NCBI GenBank assembly: GCA_007844125.1
Contig: CM017563.1
Coordinates: 35,362,369 to 35,426,368, forward strand
DNA from: Sinonovacula constricta
Lineage: Eukaryota; Mollusca; Bivalvia; Cardiida; Solecurtidae
Length of the DNA: 64,000 nt
Reading direction: 5' to 3'
The position numbers and the translations under genes were made by a program. Shown in pieces: positions 58,001-64,000 of the stretch (the first letter of the stretch is position 1; each line of letters opens with the position of its first letter). The notes under the pieces were generated by a model. The model saw only the letters and a list, made by a program, of their open reading frames with translations. It was not told where the DNA came from and ran no database searches.

Positions 58001-59590
58001 TCTATTATTTTAGAAGACGAATGCCACTTTGTTTTTCAGTGCCCTGTATATGCTTAATATCGTTCAAGATACATACCGTCTTATTTTTGGAATTGTAATA
58101 ATGTTCTTAAATTTAAAGAATTAATTAAAACAGACAATAAAAGTTTACTAAATAATCTAGCTTTTTTACATACAAAGGAATGTACAAAAGAACGGAATGT
58201 ATTAAATATTTTGAGTAATACATAAAGTATATTTTTGCTTAACATTGCTTCATATTGTGTTGTGTAAATGTTTTGGAGCTATATATAATGATAATTATCT
58301 CTTGATGAACCAAAATATTGACGTTAATATAATAATAAGAGTATGATCTCTATCCACGCTTTGCAATTGGCGTTATCTGTCTCTAAAAGTAGACATAAAG
58401 ATATTGTATAAGCCACACGGCCTTTCATAATCTCAGTTAATATGAATAGGCAATAACTTTATATGATATTATAAACGTATTTTTATAAAGTAGTAGCTTA
58501 ATAGTCGAAATTTGTAATTAACTATATAATGTGTTTTGTAAAACCTGCCACATTGACCTTTTAAATGTTTTGCTGTGTATTATCTATACTATATACATAC
58601 ATATTCATGACCTAACAAGCCTCTACGTCTGTCTTTCTTTCTCATAAACCTTCAAGTGACAATTTTAAAGTTTACTATATTGCTCCTCATGCTTTATTTG
58701 CTTAGGTCAGATGATTAAACATGATACACATTTCTCTCATTTTAGATGAGATGGTTAAGGGTATTGATGCCTGGAGAGAGAGCATATCAGGAAAAGAAAC
58801 TATCGATGTGTGTTCTGCCTAGTGCATGAAATTAGCACAACATTCAGCACGACATTTAAAATGACTAAGTTTGTGAATATCGTGCTGGCACAAAAATGGC
58901 ACGACATCCTGCATAACATTCAAAATGACAAAAACTATTTGGCGGTAATTTATACGATCTTAAAGACCATATATATTATCTATAGAGAACCCGATTATTT
59001 AACACGACACTTTTTTCACTGAAATGCTGAAAAAAACAGCAAATATTTAAGACGTCCCCATTTTTGGGGAGTTGAAATCAAAGACCTCGATTGCTATGTA
59101 GGAATTATTGTGTGTGACCCCGTTTCCGTTTGGGAAAATACTCAGGATTGTGGGGCTAGGCCCATACTCAGTGGAACATTAATTCTAATAGCAGTTCGCT
59201 CCCCATTTTGACTCTTTCTTCTATTCAATAATTGATATTCATACGCGGCATTGCTCATTCGTAAATCTGCATTTCATGTATATCTGAATGACATATTTTA
59301 ATGAACTTCCTGTTAAAAACACACAGAAAAAAATAATGTTATCATTTGAAGCATGCCTGGGCACAATATACGCCTCTGGTCTCGTTAAAAATACGTATTT
59401 GTTCTCACACGCACTCCTGCTTCCCAGGCATGAATACCTGACCGCAAGTAGTCAAGGTCATGAAGGTTAATCCTGTGTGCTTCCGAAATCCAGCGACACC
59501 GCCAAAGAAATAACAATAATCAAAACAATACTTACAGATGGAAACATTAGCCATAGATAAAAGCTCTGGTGATCGATGCTGGGTATGCAC
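37255..59590 (-). CDS. STRA6-like: STRA6-like, copy B (16 coding exons located; exon 12 frame broken)
   Basis: Tandem paralogue of copy A, about 13 kb further along the window and on the same strand, with all 16 exons in the same order and phases. Coding divergence is clear: the final exon agrees with A at roughly seven in ten residues by eye. The introns differ by many indels, so this is a true paralogue, not a second haplotype. Exon 12 carries two 1-bp insertions relative to A and hits a stop inside the exon. The exon 3 donor is poor. Skipping exon 12 would also shift the frame, since exon 11 ends in phase 1 and exon 13 needs phase 2. Either B is a young pseudogene or the two single-base differences are assembly errors. 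The other exons are open, which suggests recent loss or error. The start exon is not found. Confidence 0.8.
37970..38140. repeat. three spaced copies of an about 25-bp motif in intron 15 of copy B
   Basis: CGTGTATTCTGTCAGTTCT-like sequence at 37970, 38067 and 38116, each of the first two followed by CCCATAAATAA. Not seen in the corresponding A intron. Confidence 0.65.
38488..38637 (-). CDS. STRA6-like: STRA6-like B, exon 15
   Basis: 150 nt, open: [17 protein letters not shown], then [14 protein letters not shown]. Ends AGAG|GTAAGG, giving the phase needed by exon 16. Confidence 0.85.
39032..39195 (-). CDS. STRA6-like: STRA6-like B, exon 14
   Basis: 164 nt, open: [18 protein letters not shown] and [19 protein letters not shown]. 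Donor CCTG|GTAGGT as in A. Confidence 0.88.
40265..40366 (-). CDS. STRA6-like: STRA6-like B, exon 13
   Basis: 102 nt, same protein as A exon 13 ([19 protein letters not shown]). Only one silent base difference was seen. Confidence 0.86.
41578..41694 (-). pseudogene. STRA6-like: STRA6-like B, exon 12, two 1-bp insertions and a stop
   Basis: 117 nt against 115 in A, with the same splice sites. An extra base after the FMVHTVLL codons (plus strand GAGTCAG against GAGCAG) and another about 45 bases on (GCCGCTG against GCCGTG) shift the frame twice. The first shift leads to a TGA within the exon. The bases after the second insertion still read [14 protein letters not shown] in the frame demanded by exon 13, so the break looks recent or artefactual. 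Confidence 0.8.
42234..42282 (-). CDS. STRA6-like: STRA6-like B, exon 11
   Basis: 49 nt: [16 protein letters not shown], between AATTCAG and TGGG|GTAAGT. Open, phase 1 out. Confidence 0.8.
43212..43490 (-). mobile_element. full-length SINE in intron 10 of copy B
   Basis: Same family as 32841-33163, reverse orientation, with head TAGCGCAATCATTAGAGCG and B box GGTTCGATCCC. Flanked by a short duplication (AGGAAT-T on both sides, 43202 and 43497). The single AGGAATGCA at 12026-12034 in copy A is the empty site. Confidence 0.88.
43556..43634 (-). CDS. STRA6-like: STRA6-like B, exon 10
   Basis: 79 nt: [20 protein letters not shown] then WKPRLL. Open. A SINE sits in the intron 66 bases past the donor (43212-43490). 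Confidence 0.83.
44034..44210. repeat. 177-bp unbroken alternating purine-pyrimidine tract
   Basis: About 80 bases of (TA)n, then TG, CG and TGCG units, never breaking purine-pyrimidine alternation. All open frames across it are artefacts. In intron 9 of copy B; not in copy A. Confidence 0.95.
45581..45645. repeat. 31-bp tandem duplication near exon 9 of copy B
   Basis: ATAACATTTGCAATGACGTA at 45581 and 45612. Copy A has one diverged unit near 13440. Confidence 0.7.
45694..45769 (-). CDS. STRA6-like: STRA6-like B, exon 9 (TM7)
   Basis: 76 nt: [19 protein letters not shown]. Acceptor GATTTAG, donor ATAG|GTACGT. Open. Confidence 0.83.
45925..46525. repeat. minisatellite, about 50-bp unit, intron 8 of copy B
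   Basis: About 11 to 12 degenerate units of the form ATCTGACTAAAGAAG..ACACATCTGTCTGGAAACGAC..ATAAGTGT. Starts at 45949, 46001, 46053, 46100 and 46151 show the spacing. Fills most of the intron and is absent from copy A. Confidence 0.8.
46582..46741 (-). CDS. STRA6-like: STRA6-like B, exon 8
   Basis: 160 nt: [19 protein letters not shown], then [17 protein letters not shown] and [12 protein letters not shown]. Four codons shorter than A, in frame. Confidence 0.82.
48225..48286 (-). CDS. STRA6-like: STRA6-like B, exon 7 (TM6)
   Basis: 62 nt: [20 protein letters not shown]. Canonical donor AAG|GTAAGT, unlike A. Confidence 0.83.
48729..49905. other. 1.2-kb insertion in intron 6 of copy B
   Basis: Copy A joins the two flanks with almost no sequence between them (around 17850). 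The insert has no open frame of note. Its right end carries GAAAAGGTCCTATCAAAAT, the motif found inverted at 8567-8747. Probably a mobile element of unknown class. Confidence 0.5.
50023..50240 (+). mobile_element. old tRNA-headed SINE in intron 6 of copy B
   Basis: Orthologous to 17919-18140. A box weakened (GGTCTTGTGATTAC). A short open frame over it is not a gene. Confidence 0.55.
50328..50410 (-). CDS. STRA6-like: STRA6-like B, exon 6
   Basis: 83 nt: [20 protein letters not shown] then VLYQPHK. Donor AAAG|GTAAAT. Its upstream intron is the best match to the relic copy at 1433-1740. Confidence 0.8.
51145..51490. other. about 345-bp insertion after exon 5 of copy B
   Basis: Copy A lacks it (junction near 18992). 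An 83-codon minus frame across it is not supported by any homology I can see. Confidence 0.45.
51531..51577. repeat. GAT/GAC trinucleotide repeat
   Basis: (GAT)n with GGT and GAC variants; copy A has only a few scattered GAT units near 19037. Confidence 0.85.
51658..51887 (-). CDS. STRA6-like: STRA6-like B, exon 5 (TM5 and loop)
   Basis: 230 nt, two codons longer than [21 protein letters not shown], then a basic loop ([17 protein letters not shown]), ending LLAPPTNPP. Donor CCC|GTAAGT is strong. Confidence 0.85.
52241..52404 (-). CDS. STRA6-like: STRA6-like B, exon 4 (TM3 and TM4)
   Basis: 164 nt, open: [19 protein letters not shown] and [19 protein letters not shown], ending VQECDLVY. Same splice sites as A. 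Confidence 0.86.
52735..52750. repeat. A16 homopolymer next to exon 3 donor of copy B
   Basis: Sixteen A on the plus strand, immediately inside intron 3. It replaces the +3 to +6 donor bases seen in copy A. Confidence 0.9.
52755..52891 (-). CDS. STRA6-like: STRA6-like B, exon 3 (TM2), eroded donor
   Basis: 137 nt, open: [20 protein letters not shown]. The donor is CCG|GTTGTT followed by 16 T on the coding strand, against GCAG|GTAGGT in A. Only the GT is kept, so splicing may be inefficient. Confidence 0.78.
53939..54024 (-). CDS. STRA6-like: STRA6-like B, exon 2 (TM1 end, RPG turn)
   Basis: 86 nt: [17 protein letters not shown] then [11 protein letters not shown]. Acceptor TTTTCAG and donor CTT|GTAAGT as in A. 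Confidence 0.8.
54896..55027. repeat. ATT then AGT trinucleotide repeat
   Basis: Impure (ATT)n followed by about 22 perfect AGT units (54960-55027). The Ser-rich open frame is an artefact. Confidence 0.95.
55146..55175 (+). repeat. tRNA-like 5' half (A box only)
   Basis: CCGCAATAGCTCAGGTGGTAGAACG looks like the D-arm half of a tRNA or SINE head. No anticodon or T arm follows, so it is a fragment. Confidence 0.4.
55648..55830 (+). pseudogene. remnant coding stretch with a SAP-like motif
   Basis: ATGGCGGACAAGGAC starts [15 protein letters not shown], then after a stop [20 protein letters not shown], another stop, and [11 protein letters not shown]. The spacing LxxYLxxRxLxxSGxKxxLIxRI fits a SAP DNA-binding motif, common in mobile-element proteins of invertebrates. 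Two stops make it a relic. It lies inside the hAT-like block. Confidence 0.45.
56800..57015 (-). mobile_element. probable SINE fragment, reverse orientation
   Basis: Reverse strand reads CCCCGGCCGGGTCA, ACCAAAGACTTTAAA, GTTGGTAGAAATGGCTTCC and TAAGAGGACAG, like the body of a bivalve tRNA SINE. The head is damaged. Confidence 0.5.
57730..58200 (+). mobile_element. LINE 3' remnant in intron 1 of copy B
   Basis: Translated pieces [38 protein letters not shown] and, in another frame, a broken segment with NATLFF before CPVY-like residues. This matches the usual C-terminal end of CR1/Jockey-type LINE proteins found in molluscs. Frames are interrupted. Confidence 0.6.
59536..59590 (-). CDS. STRA6-like: STRA6-like B, exon 1 located
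   Basis: 55 nt: [18 protein letters not shown], between TTTTTAG and TCT|GTAAGT. Same phase as A exon 1. The start codon must lie further upstream. Confidence 0.72.
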
Positions 59591-60133
59591 CTAAAAAAAT
59601 AATCTTACTTAATAAGCATGCAATGTTATAGCTTACACACATAATAATTATGACACTGGCAATTAATTTTGAATTGACGAGACATTCTGTTTAAGCATTT
59701 GAAATGTGTCATCTTGACCCCTAAGTTTATTTTGCATCAGACCGCTCCCAATTGCCAAAAAGGCTTCGTCATGATCGGGGACATCCTAAATGTAACGTTT
59801 TGTTAGTCGGAATGTAGTAGCGAAAATGGTCTATTACAACGAATAAAAGTAAACCCTTACTGTGATGTGTTTTCTATTTATAAGTGTCATTAAAATAATC
59901 AAAACAAAGCGATAAGGATCACTTTATTAACCTTGCTAAAACGGGTGTGTTGATACCTAAGATATACATAGAAAGGTTTATCAATGCGGTGGCATATCCG
60001 GTTGTGACGTCATTAGATGTTACAGCACTAGGAACTTCGATAAAGACCACCTAACCGAGCAGACGGCAAGGTACCAGATAGATTTAAGAATACCTTTAAA
60101 CTTGCATTAAATCTTTTATGACTTATGCTTTAT

Positions 60134-60141
60134 TTTTTATA
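60134..60141 (-). promoter_or_regulatory. candidate TATA box upstream of STRA6-like B
   Basis: TATAAAAA, aligned with the A motif. A palindromic TGACGTCA (CRE-type site) lies about 130 bases downstream near 60005 and is absent from A. Confidence 0.3.
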
Positions 60142-60299
60142 CAGTTCTTGGTAAAATATTTATTGATTGCTACTTTGATAATTAACAAGCACCGATATCT
60201 CGGCGAAAATGTCACATCATAAAAGTTTCAGCTTTTTATTTTTGCTAATGCTAGACCGAAAATAATAGATGAGGCAATCTACAGCATAAGGAAGGCAAT

Positions 60300-61800
60300 T
60301 TACATTAACACTGCCTTTCGTGTGCGTAGAAGGAGGAGAGTTAAAGATGTTGTGACAGAAAGAAAGTGTAAGTCAAGTAAGAACTGAAATAGACAGGTGA
60401 AAATAAACCCAATGCTAGAAACAAGCTCAAGAGATGCTGACAGCACTTACAGAAAGCATGAAAGACGTTAAAACAGTTGTTGAAGAAATGCAATGGATAG
60501 CACTGATTTATATTAGCAAAGTGATTATGATTAAAAGGCTCCGGGTGCGGCGAAGAGGCCTAAATCTGACCCATCAGTTATCGCGGGCCAGACAACACCT
60601 CTCTATAAATCTACAACTGATATGACAACCATCATTGATAATGAAAGACAATCTGCCAGCAAGATGATAGGGAAAATAGTTCCGGGTTGAAGGAGTGGAA
60701 AAGACAAACAAATTGTTAATGAAAGAAGCGGAAAAAATCCTGGCAGAGCAAAGTAAGTGGAAGTATGAGCGCTAGAGCAACTATGAACAAAGTCAATTTG
60801 ACAAAGTCTTAGATAATTTACTAGACCCAGGGTCTCTTCATAGAGTGTAAAAAGCAGCTTCTACGAAATAGGTGTTTTGGTTCGGACTACGATCTCATAA
60901 AGAGGGTAAAGTCTAAAGTGCTAACACGTCTCTATCAAGTAGTTGCTTTAGAAAAAACTCAAGTACCACAGAGAGTAAAGAGGACATATCGTCAAAAAAG
61001 CAAGAATCAGATGCCGTTATTTGTAAAACGCGAGACAAGTCCTTATTGCCGGTTGACTTTGAATAGGAAGGACACACAGTGACGGCACTGATCTGGACAG
61101 CTGCACATTGATATCGTTTTAACTTCATAATCCGGGGCCTCAAACCGTCAAATAGGTGAGAAGTGTTTGCTGCAGACAAAAGCATGACAGAGGCTAGTTT
61201 TGGGTCCAGCTGAGACAATTAACGTTTCACCATTTACCATTATCATTGGCCTTGATTATTTGTTCAGATATAATATTGTTGCTTGCATTCAAAATAGCTA
61301 TTTGAATAGGTGAACATGACGGTACGGTAACAGTTATACCACCAAACACAACCCTGCTCGTTGCATGAGACATACATGGTTGAACCGCATAACTGATCCC
61401 GGAAAAAGTAATGCACTCGTACTTATGTCCATGTACGAAGGATAATACCGGATTCGTTTCGACACTGGAGATCGACATGTAACTCTAGAAGCCTATGAGT
61501 GCATAGGTATAGCTTCAGTGGTGGTGGTCGTATTACAACAGGATAACGAGAGTAAATCCCAGATGAAGAGGATACTGATACGGATAAAGGAGTCGGGACT
61601 GTCATCCGATCTGTGAAATCTGAATCTTTACCAGATTATTGACAAGACATGTACAGCCGCTCTTGTGTCCATCTTAATGAAAGTTACAAAACTAATTTAA
61701 AAATGCTTATCGAGTGTCGAGATGTTATAATCGTTCAATCAGTCAGAGTATGAACTCCTTTATTTAGTAAGGAGCTGGCAAAGAAACGACTCTACAGAAA
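60300..61800 (+). mobile_element. decayed Ty3/Gypsy-type piece upstream of copy B
   Basis: 61080-61480 matches the copy A fragment 25441-25900 (shared CATTGGCCTTGATTA and flanks), and 61580-61800 keeps a DMYSRS..HLNES linker pattern with stops. A stretch near 60434 (TALTESMKDVKTVVEEMQ) may be from the gag side, but this is weak. Part of the duplicated unit. Confidence 0.45.
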
Positions 61801-62559
61801 ACAGTCCATCAATCCAGACTAGCCACCCGTCCATTTTTGGTCTTCTACTTTAAGTGAACAGGGCATTATCATTTAATATATGAATTTAAGTTTTTTTACT
61901 CATGATAGAAGTTTTATATAAGAGCCCCACCTCATTAAATTGGTATTTTGTTTTGATGCAAACGGCATCTGTTTTGTATGTTTGAGTGCATGCATGTTGC
62001 TGTGCATCCAATGAACACTATTATTCAGATATATGTGTCCCTTCGATATTTATGCGTTCAACTGGTGGACAATATCGGCGGTTTTTAATGCTATTTATGG
62101 TTGTGATTACTAGGTTCATGATTTTTTAGCTCCTTCAAGTTTTGGGTTAAACTTTTGACACATGTTTATAGTGTGTTAGTTATTTTGATAAAGATTAGAC
62201 ACCTTTGTTCAAGGCCTAAGTGCGCTCTTCAAATGAACATGATCGATAAGACCTTTCAAGGACATAATCGATCATACTTGTTTATGGGTGTATTGAAGCA
62301 GTCCTTCATGTAGAAAGCATGTGGTTTTAAATAGGTATAGGAAAAATGACAGTTCTATGAAACTAAAAAATACGTTGATTAACGTCTATGCAAATATCTA
62401 AGCCTTTCGGCTAAAATGAATGTTATTCTATTACTTTCGACAGAAATATGTCTTGTTATTTTGAAACGACCCGTCTGGTCATGGCTGCAAGCCTTCTCAG
62501 TAATATTTTAATTTGGATTGTTCAAATAATATCTACAATGTTTTTTTTACTCTGATGAA

Positions 62560-63060
62560 ACACTGATGTATGTCAATGTCATTGTTACCATGGACATGTA
62601 AAGGAAAGTATGACAAGGTCCCTGGATTATTGCAGCGTATTTTAAAATTTGAAAAGACATAACTATTCACATGCCAGCCAAATACTAAAGTGAAACTGTG
62701 ACAAGACATTGCATAACATAGAAACAGTTACCACCTTGGAACTGTCAGTCAGCAAACGGTTCGACTGGTGTGCTTAAACAGGGCTCCAATCTAGCACATC
62801 CTGAGGCCTTTCTCTGATGCAAGCAAAACCAGACCTAATCGAACTAAAACTTCCAAGTGATGACACATACTTATATCTAAGTTATGACGTTATTTAAAAT
62901 AAAGTAGTGACGTATTTAAAATAGTGTCCACATTGTTTTTTGGTATGGGGAAACCTTTTTATGTATTTATATTACCGATCATAAGTCCTTATATATAACC
63001 CCCAATGTGATAAACTACTTCATACAAAAAGGAATGTAAGTTTTGAATAATAGCCTAGGA
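62560..63060 (+). repeat. dispersed repeat shared with copy A flank
   Basis: Aligns with 28390-28860 (GGTCATGGCTGCAAGCCTTC lies just before it in both). It carries the ACCTTGGAACTGTCAGTCAG variant of the CCGCCTTGGAACGG motif. Similarity between the two units fades after this, marking the approximate right edge of the duplication. Confidence 0.5.
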
Positions 63061-64000
63061 GCAGACGAAGTAGAAGTTACACTTTTACAACAAGCAAATT
63101 CAACCCTACGTTGATACAAACTACAAGACTTTGGCCAACCAATCATATTTAAGTACTTTGGCAAGGTAATTGTAAACTCGCCTGTGAAGCGATAAGATCG
63201 ACATACCATTAAGGTAAATGGTAGCTCAACCCTTAGCTAATGGTCCAACCAGCAGACGACAGAAGTATAGTATTGTGAACATGAGTTTAGGGTTTATTAC
63301 TAGCCCTATGAATTGGTAGGCGAATGTGGTGTAGTGGTTAGGTAGGTCGATTGTGAATCTGGCAATCCGAGCTTAAATCTCTAGAATTTAAAAGGGAAAG
63401 GGTGTGAAGGAGATACAAAAGCTCTATTGTTGGTATCCGCAATTAAATCATAAGTTGCATAATGCGATAAGCACCCCGACATTGATGATGGGGGTTGTTC
63501 AGAAATACATAAGGGGTTCATTTTCCAATGAATATCATAATTGCAGATACAATGTTTGTGGTGGAATCCTTTGTCAGTACAGGTAAGTGATATATAAAAT
63601 AATCCTAAAGTTCCGGTGAAAAAGTATAAAAAAAATGAAAATCAGACAAGACTACAGAGAGTATTGAGATGTCTTTAGACCAACTAAATACTGCTTTAAA
63701 GTGGTGGATGAGTGCAGTATAAGGAAACGCACTCTGTCACCTCGAAGCATTGGAGGTAAGTAAGTATCGGAACTTCCCCATAATAAGAGGACCTCGGCCC
63801 CAATGGCTGCTATTATCATTAGATAGGGTATACAAGCCAGACATGCATACCAAAATGGCGTTAAGCTAACTGTTTGCGTCTGCTGTTATCCCGCATTTGG
63901 ATATAGAAAAATTACAAAGCTCAATGTTTCCGTTTATATTTAGTCTACATACAAAAACTAAATATATGGTTTACACGAGAGTAATATTGACATATGTACA
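63061..64000. other. AT-rich flank, with a possible tRNA-like head at 63320-63385
   Basis: GTGGTGTAGTGGTTAGG and GCTTAAATCTC resemble A and B boxes but the stems do not pair, so it is at most a SINE fragment. Nothing else recognised to the window end. Confidence 0.3.

Noticed and set aside
5727..59590. Copies A and B as two haplotypes of one locus placed in tandem by the assembler
   Set aside because: Exon proteins differ at many residues, exon lengths differ, and introns carry different insertions and repeats. That is far more than allelic difference, and both share a structure expected of paralogues.
1..64000. CRISPR arrays, operons, integrons or phage features
   Set aside because: The sequence is intron-rich animal DNA. 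The regular repeats are minisatellites and microsatellites without spacer structure.

Overview
This window is AT-rich animal nuclear DNA: intron-rich, full of decayed mobile elements and microsatellites, with no bacterial features. Two tRNA-headed SINE types that I associate with bivalve molluscs (4281-4515 and 32841-33163, with relatives at 13715 and 43212) suggest a bivalve. I cannot name the species from sequence alone.

The only protein-coding genes I can support are two tandem, same-strand (minus) copies of a STRA6-like gene, encoding a multipass membrane protein of the vitamin A/retinol transporter and receptor family. Copy A spans 5727-24402 and copy B spans 37255-59590. Each has 16 located coding exons, with matching intron phases throughout. 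Read in order they follow vertebrate STRA6 from the first transmembrane helix to the conserved cytosolic tail block. The first coding exon, which supplies the start codon, was not found for either copy. All located exons of copy A are open, and one of its introns has a GC-AG donor. Copy B is open except for exon 12, which carries two separate 1-bp insertions relative to A and hits a stop. Its exon 3 donor is also eroded beside a 16-A run, and its C-terminus is shorter and different. A third, relic copy survives only as a frameshifted exon 6 plus intron sequence at about 1112-1740. The window is therefore a decaying tandem STRA6-like cluster.

Layout. 1-480: minisatellite with a 50-bp period. 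814-1060: three 82-bp direct repeats. 1112-1740: relic STRA6 copy. 1770-4515: dispersed repeats, a short-period minisatellite and a SINE. 5727-24402: copy A, with a LINE remnant, a hAT-like remnant and SINEs in its introns. 24990-29000: promoter-like TATA, decayed Ty3/Gypsy pol piece and direct repeats. 30630-31045: compound trinucleotide repeat. 32841-33163: SINE. 34234-35760: L1/Tx1-type LINE 3' part. 37255-59590: copy B, with a SINE, a 177-bp alternating purine-pyrimidine tract, a copy-specific minisatellite, a hAT-like block and a LINE 3' remnant in its introns. 59600-64000: 5' flank of copy B with a second decayed Gypsy piece.

The two copies share introns, repeats and 5' flank (to about 28960 in A and 63060 in B), so the duplicated unit is roughly 23-26 kb and includes the flanking Gypsy remnant.
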